The translations under genes were made by a program, and so were the position numbers. DNA of 64,000 nt from NCBI RefSeq assembly GCF_000619825.1, contig NZ_JHUW01000009.1, positions 124,001 to 188,000 of the forward strand. Direction: 5' to 3'. Below are positions 17,306 to 25,080 of this stretch, in pieces (the first letter of the stretch is position 1; each line of letters starts with the position of its first letter). This stretch comes from Prevotella sp. MA2016. GTDB lineage: Bacteria; Bacteroidota; Bacteroidia; Bacteroidales; Bacteroidaceae. Under the pieces are notes generated by a model. It was not told the DNA's origin. It saw only the letters and a list, made by a program, of their open reading frames with translations, and searched no databases.

Positions 17306-20116
17306 CTATTGAGCGTATTTTTGATTGAAATAGTCGAATTGGGCACACGATGATATCTGACTCTTTACCTTTATCTTGCCTGTAGGAATATAGTCAAACA
17401 GCCCCACACGGATACCTTTCCAATAGCCCCCTTGCATAGCAAATGGCCTACCTGCGGGCTGATAATGCTGCCCATCTATACTATAATAAAATAGGTGGCG
17501 ATTCTGTTGACAATCGTTGATGACCTTAAGCCAAACCTCTCGAAAGCTACCCTTGGCTACAAGTTCACGCTGACCACCGAACTCGGTAAACACGCCATCC
17601 TTACAGAGGCCCACGCCACAGAACCGTTTACCAGAACAGAAAAGACCAGCATAGCTGTTACCTGTGATGCTGACTTTGGTTACACTCTCGCTCTGATAGC
17701 CAATCACTTTCTGCGTAAGCATATTGCGCACCTGCTTCAGACTGTCTGCTGGCATCGCCTTGAGTGTGAGCCAACCTTTGCGTTCAGTGAGATTCCAATG
17801 CGTATCCACCGGATTATGATTCCATTGCCATTGCAATCCTAAAGGACCAGAGAAATCGTCACAGGCAGGGAAACTGACTACTGATGTGGATGAAATAGGC
17901 TTTTTCCATGCAACCACAGGCTCGCCTACTCCATTCTTGTCATAATCGACACCCATCACAGGCCAGTCGGCCTCCCAACGGGCCGGTTGCAGATGAACGA
18001 CGCGTCCTAACACTGGCGTCTCCTGAAAGTGATAGAACCACCACGAACCGTCAGGTGCATCAACTAAAGCACCTTGGTGAGGACCGTTGATGTTGGTTGA
18101 ACCTTGTTCTAACACCACACGGCGCTCGTAAGGACCATAGATGTTACGTGATCGCAACACCGTTTGCCAGCCTGTTCCTACTCCACCCTCAGGGATAATG
18201 AGATAGTACCAGCCATGACGCTTCATAAATTTAGTACCTTCAGCTACAGGTCCTTCATATACCGTTTTACCTTCATCGAGCAGCGTCCTGCCGTCGGCCG
18301 ACATACGATGCACAATGATGGGACCTGCACCATGCTGACTACGCCCCAGATAAGCCAGACCATCTTCGTCCCAAAACGGACATGGGTCTTCCCATTTTGC
18401 CACACGCTTTACAAGGTGCAGCGGTGCCCAGGGACCATGAGGATTGCTGGCTGTCGACATATAGAGGCCTTCATCGGGGGTGCAGAAATAAACGTAGAAC
18501 AGGCCGTTATGATAACGGATGCTGGGCGCCCAGGAGCCACCGGCATAGTGCTGATTGGCATCCCAACCGGGCTCATCAAGACGGCGATAAATCTGACTAA
18601 CATAGTGCCAGTTAACCATATCATCACTCTCCAGCACCTGCATACCCATAAAATGGAAATCAGAAGCCACCATATAGAACTTATTACCCACGCGAATCAC
18701 ATCAGGATCGGAGAAATCGGCATTCAATACTGGGTTACGATATGTACCATCGCCCTGGTCGCCCCAACCTTCGGTATCAACTTCCACGAAATCCGGACGT
18801 GCGTCCTCTTCTATTGTTGACACATGTACATTTGAGAACTGCACACCACGAGCATGACGTACAAAGAAACCTTTGGCTGGCAGATTTCCCCACATCGTTG
18901 CTTCAGGATAGCTAGCAGCCTTTTCATCAGCAATAGAATCAGCAATTTCGGTTAACTGTTCCGCCTTCACCCCACCTTTATGATGCAAAGAGATATTGGA
19001 TAGATACACATGGCGAACAGGATGACCAGGCAGTCCGGTTATAGAGCAGCCCATAGAACCGGCATTGCGAATCTGGATATTATTGATATGCACCCCATCT
19101 ATGGAGCCTACATGACTGATATGCTGCCCGGCTTTATAACCACGTCCGCGATGACCTAAGCGTACAAAGATAGGCGATTCAGTTCCATCGACGGTGAAAT
19201 CGGCTATCATTACATTCTCCAGTACACCACCATCAACGATCTCAAGCGAGATAGCCGACGAGCCAATCCACTGTCCGAAGAACTTCTCCTGCTGGTCGTA
19301 GCTGGGTTTAACCACGATGCCACTGATATTGATATTGCGGAAGCCGCCATTCGTCTCAGTTCCAAGTTTAACGGCATTACAATGGCTCGACACCACACAA
19401 TCGCTGATGCGTATATTCTCGCAAAGACGAGGCGAGGTACTCTTCAGCGTTATACCATCATCGTCGCTATCGGCCATCATACCACGCACAATCACCTCAT
19501 GACAACCATCAATATCCAGTGCATCGTTATTATAGTTGTTGCGATTAAAAACCTTGATCCCATCGATAGTCAAACGGTCGCAAGCCAGATAGTGCTGCAT
19601 CCAGCAGCCCGAATTGCGTAAAGTGATGCCACGCACAAAGATATCCTGGCTCTGGATAAACCGAAGCAGATGCGGACGGGTGATACCCTCATCATTCCAT
19701 GACAGTTTTTTAAAGGCGCGCCCTCGTCCGTCTATCGTACCCAAACCATCTATCGACACATCCTGCACACCATCAGCATAGATAAGTTGAATGGTGGTAG
19801 TTTGAGTACGAAGCGACAAATAGTCTGATTTCATCGGTATATAATCCTCTAAACGCGTACTGCCATAGAGCGTAGCACCTTGTTCGAGATAAAGGTGAAC
19901 ATGACTCTTTAGCTGTATCGTACCTATCTTATATATACCGGCAGGCACCACCACACGCCCACCACCAGCATCAGCACAAGCATCAATGGCCTGTTGTAAA
20001 GCATGTGTAGAGAGTACTGTGGTGTCGTTTTTGGCACCATAACTTTTAATGTTAAAGTCGGCTGAGCGCATTGGCAATACACACAAAAACGCTGCAAAAG
20101 TTACAATTACTTTCAT
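17306..20116 (-). CDS. Secreted two-domain glycoside hydrolase: GH28 fused to GH43
   Basis: A 936-residue protein. A signal peptide is followed by an N-terminal GH28/pectate-lyase-like beta-helix (about residues 20-430). It has SYGAKNDTT, NNDALDIDGC, DSDDDGITLKS and SSHCNAVKLGTETNGG in the positions of the GH28 catalytic motifs. From about residue 455 a GH43 five-blade propeller follows, with its three acids in FSDPDV, WEDPCPFWDEDG and VAEGTKF. A C-terminal beta-sandwich of the xylosidase type closes the protein. It probably attacks pectin backbone plus arabinan/xylan side chains. ATG at 20116 is chosen because the upstream candidate at 20146 lies beyond the -7 box. Confidence 0.9.
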   Translation of the reverse strand: MKVIVTFAAFLCVLPMRSADFNIKSYGAKNDTTVLSTHALQQAIDACADAGGGRVVVPAGIYKIGTIQLKSHVHLYLEQGATLYGSTRLEDYIPMKSDYLSLRTQTTTIQLIYADGVQDVSIDGLGTIDGRGRAFKKLSWNDEGITRPHLLRFIQSQDIFVRGITLRNSGCWMQHYLACDRLTIDGIKVFNRNNYNNDALDIDGCHEVIVRGMMADSDDDGITLKSTSPRLCENIRISDCVVSSHCNAVKLGTETNGGFRNINISGIVVKPSYDQQEKFFGQWIGSSAISLEIVDGGVLENVMIADFTVDGTESPIFVRLGHRGRGYKAGQHISHVGSIDGVHINNIQIRNAGSMGCSITGLPGHPVRHVYLSNISLHHKGGVKAEQLTEIADSIADEKAASYPEATMWGNLPAKGFFVRHARGVQFSNVHVSTIEEDARPDFVEVDTEGWGDQGDGTYRNPVLNADFSDPDVIRVGNKFYMVASDFHFMGMQVLESDDMVNWHYVSQIYRRLDEPGWDANQHYAGGSWAPSIRYHNGLFYVYFCTPDEGLYMSTASNPHGPWAPLHLVKRVAKWEDPCPFWDEDGLAYLGRSQHGAGPIIVHRMSADGRTLLDEGKTVYEGPVAEGTKFMKRHGWYYLIIPEGGVGTGWQTVLRSRNIYGPYERRVVLEQGSTNINGPHQGALVDAPDGSWWFYHFQETPVLGRVVHLQPARWEADWPVMGVDYDKNGVGEPVVAWKKPISSTSVVSFPACDDFSGPLGLQWQWNHNPVDTHWNLTERKGWLTLKAMPADSLKQVRNMLTQKVIGYQSESVTKVSITGNSYAGLFCSGKRFCGVGLCKDGVFTEFGGQRELVAKGSFREVWLKVINDCQQNRHLFYYSIDGQHYQPAGRPFAMQGGYWKGIRVGLFDYIPTGKIKVKSQISSCAQFDYFNQKYAQ

Positions 20117-20124
20117 ATATGTTG

Positions 20125-20132
20125 CAAAGATA
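20125..20132 (-). promoter_or_regulatory. GH28-GH43 promoter -7 box (TATCTTTG)
   Basis: TATCTTTG on the minus strand ends only eight bases before the ATG at 20116, implying a very short or absent 5' leader. No clear TTTG lies 20 bases upstream. Confidence 0.65.
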
Positions 20133-20175
20133 AATAATTCTTTCAAAAATAACGTTATCGAATTAGATTATTTGC

Positions 20176-20183
20176 TAATTTTG
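20176..20183 (+). promoter_or_regulatory. Promoter -7 box (TAATTTTG) of the 20219 GH43-like gene
   Basis: TAATTTTG fits TAnnTTTG, 35 bases before the start codon and back-to-back with the divergent GH28-GH43 promoter. Confidence 0.6.
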
Positions 20184-20218
20184 CAAGCAAGTTATCACTA
20201 AACTCAACTCATATTCAA

Positions 20219-22252
20219 ATGAAAAGACTTTTAATGTTACCCCTTCTGTTGCTAGCCGTACTGTCGGCAAAGGCACAGAATCCCTACCTCCCGCTTTGGG
20301 AACATCTGCCTGATGGCGAACCCCGTGTCTTTGAAGACCCCGACCGCCCCGGCAAGTACCGTGCTTACATTATTGGTTCGCACGACACCAACTACACAGC
20401 CTACTGCGGTAGCGATATTCGCATGTGGTCGGCCCCCGTTGAAGACTTAAGTCAATGGCGCGACGAAGGCCCTATCTTTACCCATTACGTAGATGGCCAA
20501 TGGGACACTATGTTTGCACCCGATTTGGTAGAGGTAAAAGACAAGGCTACAGGCAAGAAGACCTACTATCTGTATCCCCACTCTCGCGGTTGGCAGCGCG
20601 TGGCTATGGTTTGTAAGGGCGACCGTCCTAACGGTCCGTTCACACCTATCAACCTCACAGAGGATGGCAGAAAATGCCTACCTGGCTCGCTCATCGACTT
20701 CGACCCCAGCGTGTTTATTGAGAACATCACCAACAAGAAAGACAAGGACTACAATAAGGGGTTCCGTGCCTACGTATTCTATGGTTTCCAGCACTCTACT
20801 GCCTGCGAGTTGGATCAGAACACAATGTACTCTCAGCGCGAGGGAACCGAACTTATCGATCCCTTTATCCCCGCCAGCAGCGCTGGAGGAAAACTACTCG
20901 ACAAGCCAGGCTCTGAATACAAGGCACTTTATGAAGGTCAAGATCCACTCGACTTCAACTTCTTTGAAGCTTCAAGCATCCGTCAGGTTGGCAACAAATA
21001 CGTGATGGTGTTCTCGGGCTATAGCGGCAAGGAATACGGACAGAGCAACACCAACTCGGCTCTGCGCTATGCCTTTGGTGATTCGCCTCTCGGTCCTTGG
21101 CGCTCAGGTGGTGTGCTGGTTGACTCTCGCGGCATTGTAGCAGGTCAGGATGGTGGCAAACTCATCACCACCAATGCAGCCCACAACACGCATGGTTCTA
21201 TTCAGGAGATCAATGGTCAGTGGTACGTGTTCTATCACCGTCCACCACGCGGCTTTGGCTATGCCCGTCAGGCAATGGTTGCACCTGTAAAAATCACTTG
21301 GGACAAGAAACCTGTAGCCAAAGGTGGTACTGTAAAGATTACAGGCTACGACCCATACGCCACAGACAACAGCTGGACAGCCAAAGCTACCGATGGTACA
21401 GAATATACAGGTGCCGAGGTCACCTCTGAAGGTTTCCAGATTTTCGGTTTGCCTCCTTATCAGTACTATTCGGCTGGTATCGCCTGCTTCATGACTGGCG
21501 GCACCAATAGCAACGAGTGGATGCAGGACAACCACGATATCTGGAACAACTCGATGGATTTGGCAGGTATCACCAACACCGGCATCGTAGGCTTTAAGTA
21601 CTTTGGCTTTGGTGGATTAACTACCGATACCAAGGGTATCAAGGCCTTTAAGGGCATCAGCAAAGGTGATGGCGCCACACTGAACCTAAACCTGACACCT
21701 GGCGGACATGGTGCCTTTAAGATTCATGTACGTCTGGATAATCCATGGGAAGGTGAAGATATTGCCGTTTTGGATATTCCTGCCGATGCACCACGCGCAG
21801 CACGTATCTACTCTGTAAACGCTCCTGCCGTAGAAGGATTGCAGGGTAAGCATGCTATCTATCTGGTAGCCGAGGGTGCTGAGATAGCTGCTCCAACGCG
21901 CCCACAGTGGGGTCCTCGCAGACCTCAGCGCCCACAGGGGTTATTCGACCTACACGGTATTGGTTTCTCAAAGGCTGGCGAAAAGTTTGAAGCGCCTGTT
22001 GTGCCTCAGATTAACATTGAGGTTGATGGCGAAAAGTTAGTCATGCCCACAACGCCCATCCGCTTTACTAATCTGAACGGCTATACCGACCAGACCCGCT
22101 ACCAGGTATATGGCAAAGTGAGCGACAACTCAAAGATTGTAGCCACATCTGATGTACCTGAAGTAAAGTTTGAATTAAGCAAAATTGTAGAAGGCCGTGC
22201 TACCATCAAGGCAACCTACAATGGTCTTACCAAGGTATTCCTGATTAACTAA
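20219..22252 (+). CDS. Secreted GH43-family glycoside hydrolase
   Basis: A 677-residue protein with a signal peptide ending in AKAQ (about residue 20). The N-terminal ~380 residues have GH43-like features. The three catalytic acids are plausible in RVFEDPDRPGK, LIDFDPSVF and FFEASSIRQ, and blade motifs such as APDLVEV, KTYYLYPHS and KYVMVFSGYSG are present. The C-terminal half contains carbohydrate-binding-like beta-sandwich sequence (GFKYFGFGG, LRLDNPWEG-like) and an Ig-like tail. Likely an arabinofuranosidase, xylosidase or galactosidase acting on hemicellulose or pectin side chains; subfamily not determined. Divergent from the GH28-GH43 gene, consistent with shared use. Confidence 0.84.
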   Translation: MKRLLMLPLLLLAVLSAKAQNPYLPLWEHLPDGEPRVFEDPDRPGKYRAYIIGSHDTNYTAYCGSDIRMWSAPVEDLSQWRDEGPIFTHYVDGQWDTMFAPDLVEVKDKATGKKTYYLYPHSRGWQRVAMVCKGDRPNGPFTPINLTEDGRKCLPGSLIDFDPSVFIENITNKKDKDYNKGFRAYVFYGFQHSTACELDQNTMYSQREGTELIDPFIPASSAGGKLLDKPGSEYKALYEGQDPLDFNFFEASSIRQVGNKYVMVFSGYSGKEYGQSNTNSALRYAFGDSPLGPWRSGGVLVDSRGIVAGQDGGKLITTNAAHNTHGSIQEINGQWYVFYHRPPRGFGYARQAMVAPVKITWDKKPVAKGGTVKITGYDPYATDNSWTAKATDGTEYTGAEVTSEGFQIFGLPPYQYYSAGIACFMTGGTNSNEWMQDNHDIWNNSMDLAGITNTGIVGFKYFGFGGLTTDTKGIKAFKGISKGDGATLNLNLTPGGHGAFKIHVRLDNPWEGEDIAVLDIPADAPRAARIYSVNAPAVEGLQGKHAIYLVAEGAEIAAPTRPQWGPRRPQRPQGLFDLHGIGFSKAGEKFEAPVVPQINIEVDGEKLVMPTTPIRFTNLNGYTDQTRYQVYGKVSDNSKIVATSDVPEVKFELSKIVEGRATIKATYNGLTKVFLIN

Positions 22253-22278
22253 TCGCATTAAGCTAATATCTTTAATAG

Positions 22279-22338
22279 CAAATTCACTGAATTTGGTCAT
22301 CAAATTCAGTGAATTTGTTTTGCGATTTCACTGAATTT
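22279..22338 (+). terminator. Bidirectional terminator made of repeated 17-bp palindromes
   Basis: CAAATTCACTGAATTTG (22279-22295) and CAAATTCAGTGAATTTG (22301-22317) pair perfectly over 17 bp around loop GTCAT, followed by TTTT. Each arm is itself an odd palindrome, centred on C and G respectively. A third partial copy (TTCACTGAATTT, 22327-22338) overlaps the stop codon of the convergent aminotransferase gene. Confidence 0.85.
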
Positions 22339-23536
22339 ACTTTTCATCCAGAAAGCACTTGATTCTTTCCAGAGCTTCTTTCAGACGCGAACGCTGCGTA
22401 GCAATGTTGAATCGCACATAGCCTTCGCCCGTCTGAGGGCCATACATCGTACCTGGATTCAACCATACTTTAGCTTCAGTAAGCAGCTTATCACAGAGTG
22501 CCTGCGACGTGATGTTCATGGCCGAGATATCTACCCAAGGCAGATAGGTGCCCTCGAGTTTACAAACCTTCCACTGGGGGATGTTAGCCTCAACAAACTC
22601 GCAAAGCAGCTGATAGTTTCCCCAGAGATACTGGTTCAGCTCATCTATCCAGTCTTCGCTCTCGTTGTAAGCCGCTTTCAGAGCTACAGGACCAAAGGGA
22701 TTCAGGTCGCATACCTCGTTGATATTGATAGCGCGATCCAATCTGCGGCGCCATGAAGGCTGTGAACAGATGATGTTGGCAGCCTGCAAGCCTGCGATAT
22801 TAAACGACTTTGAAGGTGAGTTAAGAACAACGCTATTCTGGCGACAAGCCTCGCTCACAGCGGCAAACGGCTGGAACTTATAACCAGGCATCATCAGTTC
22901 GCAATGGATCTCATCGCTCACCACCTTCACACCATATTTCAGACAGATATCGTTCATCTGCATCAGCTCGGTCTTGCTCCACACACGTCCTGTGGGGTTG
23001 TGAGGATTGCACAGCAGAAATACTGTGGTCTTCTCGTCGGCACATTTCGCCTCGAAATCCTCCCAATCCACCTCGAAGGTATCACCTACGCGCTTCAGTC
23101 CTGATTCCAGCACCTCGCATCCGTTATTCTTAACAGATGAGAAGAAGCAGTTGTAGTCGGGCGAGAGAATCAGCACCTTCTCACCAGGCATAGCAAGCGC
23201 CTTGATAGCTACCGACATGGCAGGCACCACACCTGTAGTATAGAGGATCTCCTCGCGCTGTATGGTCCAGTCGTGGCGACGCTGGAACCAAGAGATAACA
23301 GCCTCGTAGTAGTCGTCCTCTACCACCGTATAGCCAAACACGCCATGCTCGGCACGCTTACGAACGGCTTCCTGAATGGCAGGAGCGGCCTTGAAGTCCA
23401 TATCGGCCACCCAAAGGGGGATGACATCAGAAAGAGTTGTCATTCCCGCGCTCTGCTCGCCTACCTGTGGCCTTTCATCCCACTTCACGCAGCCGGTGCC
23501 ACGTCGTTCTATCAATTCATCGAAGTTGTATTTCAT
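22337..23536 (-). CDS. MalY/PatB-type PLP aminotransferase (probable C-S beta-lyase)
   Basis: A 399-residue fold-type I PLP enzyme. It opens KYNFDELIERRGTGCVKWD with IPLWVADMDFKAAP, the signature of the MalY/PatB cystathionine beta-lyase group. It carries NPHNPTGRVW, the PLP-pocket SDEIHCELM and the Schiff-base lysine in SPSKSFNIAGLQ (about residue 235), then TYLPWVDI and RFNIATQR near the end. Such enzymes cleave cystathionine and related thioethers, making homocysteine and pyruvate. The start overlaps the DUF3737 stop (ATGA), so translation is coupled. Confidence 0.92.
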   Translation of the reverse strand: MKYNFDELIERRGTGCVKWDERPQVGEQSAGMTTLSDVIPLWVADMDFKAAPAIQEAVRKRAEHGVFGYTVVEDDYYEAVISWFQRRHDWTIQREEILYTTGVVPAMSVAIKALAMPGEKVLILSPDYNCFFSSVKNNGCEVLESGLKRVGDTFEVDWEDFEAKCADEKTTVFLLCNPHNPTGRVWSKTELMQMNDICLKYGVKVVSDEIHCELMMPGYKFQPFAAVSEACRQNSVVLNSPSKSFNIAGLQAANIICSQPSWRRRLDRAININEVCDLNPFGPVALKAAYNESEDWIDELNQYLWGNYQLLCEFVEANIPQWKVCKLEGTYLPWVDISAMNITSQALCDKLLTEAKVWLNPGTMYGPQTGEGYVRFNIATQRSRLKEALERIKCFLDEK

Positions 23537-24378
23537 TTTCTAGTCTCAATCACACAGTTATTAGGCTGGCGCACGTTCTCATCGATGGTGATAGAACCAA
23601 TCGAATCTGCAACGATATGTCCGCTGGTTGGGTTCTTGATGTTCTCAATATGTCCCTTGATATCAGCCTCAACCTCAGAATACTCAAACACACGGTCGCA
23701 AGCGGCATCGAAAGTACAGTTCTCGAGCACCAGGTTCTTAGCATAGCACAGCAGCTGCTCGCCAGCCAAGTGACAGTTAACCAAGCGCACATTCTTAGAG
23801 TGCCAAGCCAGATACTCGCCATCAAGTGTAGAATCATAGACAGTGATATTCTCGCACTCCCAGAACGAATCCTTTGTCAGGATCTTAGCGTTGTGAATCT
23901 CTACATTCTCACAGTATTGGAATACGTATTTTGCATCACTCTCCAAGCCATCTACATAGATATTCTTAGAGAACATGAAGGGATAGGTTCCCTCGTGCAG
24001 CTTCACATTCTTCAGTTTCAAGCCATCCACCTTCCAGAAGGTCTCATCGGCATCGTTAATCACCACGTTCTCCAGTTCTACGTTCTTCATCTCGCGGAAG
24101 AACTTAGGACCATCGATAGTACAATCCTTCATCACCAGATCGTTGGTGTACCAGATGGCCGAACGTGAACCTGGTGCGAAATAGCAACGTTCAATCTTGG
24201 CGCCATCAACATGCCACCAAGGATACTTACCATAAAATTTACTGTCGAAACATTCCATGTTCTGGCATTGTTTGATACCAGACTCTCCATCTACAATTGT
24301 AATCTCTTCTAATCTCAAATCATGAGTGGCAAACAGAGGCCTCTCGCCTCCAAATTCCTTACCTTTAATCAGTTCCAT
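23533..24378 (-). CDS. DUF3737-family right-handed beta-helix protein
   Basis: A 281-residue protein made of short repeating beta-strand coils (for example FWECENITVYDSTLDG, YAKNLVLENCTFD). It matches the DUF3737 family in its start MELIKGKEFGGERPLF and motif GKYPWWH. No signal peptide, so it is cytoplasmic. Function is unknown. ATG at 24378 is chosen because a longer frame beginning at 24408 starts inside the promoter. Coupling by a 4-base overlap to the PatB-type gene suggests a joint role. Confidence 0.85.
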   Translation of the reverse strand: MELIKGKEFGGERPLFATHDLRLEEITIVDGESGIKQCQNMECFDSKFYGKYPWWHVDGAKIERCYFAPGSRSAIWYTNDLVMKDCTIDGPKFFREMKNVELENVVINDADETFWKVDGLKLKNVKLHEGTYPFMFSKNIYVDGLESDAKYVFQYCENVEIHNAKILTKDSFWECENITVYDSTLDGEYLAWHSKNVRLVNCHLAGEQLLCYAKNLVLENCTFDAACDRVFEYSEVEADIKGHIENIKNPTSGHIVADSIGSITIDENVRQPNNCVIETRK

Positions 24379-24405
24379 TGTTTTTGTATCATTAAAAACC
24401 GTGTG

Positions 24406-24413
24406 CAAAGTTA
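24406..24413 (-). promoter_or_regulatory. DUF3737-patB promoter -7 box (TAACTTTG)
   Basis: TAACTTTG on the minus strand begins immediately after the T-run of the preceding terminator; leader to the ATG at 24378 is about 20-25 bases. Confidence 0.75.
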
Positions 24414-24414
24414 C

Positions 24415-24452
24415 AAAAAAAATCCGTAATCAGCATCTCGCGATCACGGATT
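24415..24452 (-). terminator. Terminator of the DUF3836-like gene
   Basis: On the minus strand AATCCGTGATCGC pairs with the later GATTACGGATT arm (one bulge, one G-T pair), followed by a run of eight T. The final T-run touches the DUF3737 promoter. Confidence 0.85.
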
Positions 24453-24494
24453 CTGTCACCCTTTAAGGGTTTTTATAATTTTAAGAGAGAGAAT

Positions 24495-24980
24495 TTACTT
24501 AATTGCAAGCAAATTGGTGTCTAAAGGCTCCATCACAACCATACGACTGGTGAGGTACATATTGTCGCGGGTCTCATTCATCTTATAGGTCTTAACCGTT
24601 GTAAGATTTGGAGCCTGAGAACGATAGAGTGTTACTTCTGAGGGCAGGTCGTAGGCTTGCTTCTTGGCATTCCACTGGCTAACCTCAACGTTATAGCCAT
24701 TCTTATAGTACTTATAAGTCAAGCGTGAACTCTTCTGCCACGTTTTCTTGGCTTCATCCCAGCTCAGCATCTCCTTGTTGGCAAGTCGACCCTTTTCATC
24801 GTATTCATAACGATATTCCATTTTCTGAGCCATTGGGTGCTCAGCGTTCTGCTCGTAGACCTCAATCTTGTTCACTACGCCATCCTCCATATCTGCATTA
24901 TACAGATAGTTAGCATCGTTGCTGTTGATAGCGTTGAAGTACATGGTGAGTACCGTTGCTGCTGTGATGATTGCTTCCAT
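24495..24980 (-). CDS. DUF3836-like small protein
   Basis: A 161-residue protein. The short N-terminus is mildly hydrophobic (MEAIITAATVLTMYF). The rest has alternating tyrosine-rich beta-strands (MEYRYEYDEKGRL, SRLTYKYYKNGYNVEVSQWN) reminiscent of YD-type repeats and of the Bacteroidetes family DUF3836, of unknown function. The family name is my recollection from sequence style. It is a single-gene unit with its own promoter and terminator. Its promoter carries the same upstream element as that of the 39568 gene. Confidence 0.68.
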   Translation of the reverse strand: MEAIITAATVLTMYFNAINSNDANYLYNADMEDGVVNKIEVYEQNAEHPMAQKMEYRYEYDEKGRLANKEMLSWDEAKKTWQKSSRLTYKYYKNGYNVEVSQWNAKKQAYDLPSEVTLYRSQAPNLTTVKTYKMNETRDNMYLTSRMVVMEPLDTNLLAIK

Positions 24981-25022
24981 ACCGTTTACAGTTTAAATTG
25001 TTATTTTATCTGTTTGACGTTG

Positions 25023-25080
25023 CAAAGGTACGAAAAACTACACGAGCATTAAGTTATTTGAATGTTATCATTAGGTTAAA
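25023..25080 (-). promoter_or_regulatory. DUF3836-like gene promoter with conserved upstream element
   Basis: The -7 box TACCTTTG is at 25023-25030 on the minus strand. 33 bases upstream of it stands TTTAACCTAATGATAAC (25064-25080). The same 17-mer with one change occurs at 40442-40458, again 33 bases from its -7 box. It contains two TTAAC/ATAAC half-sites 11 bp apart, as OmpR-type regulators use. Confidence 0.65.

Noticed and set aside
20117..20146. Upstream start codon for the GH28-GH43 protein
   Set aside because: It lies upstream of the TATCTTTG box and would push the signal peptide inward.
20154..20170. GTTATC...GATTA sequence between the divergent GH28/GH43 promoters as another copy of the 17-bp upstream element
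   Set aside because: The half-site spacing is shifted and the distance to the -7 box (21 bases between) differs from the two good copies.
24379..24408. Longer N-terminus for DUF3737
   Set aside because: Its first codon falls inside the TAACTTTG promoter box; the family starts at MELIKG.
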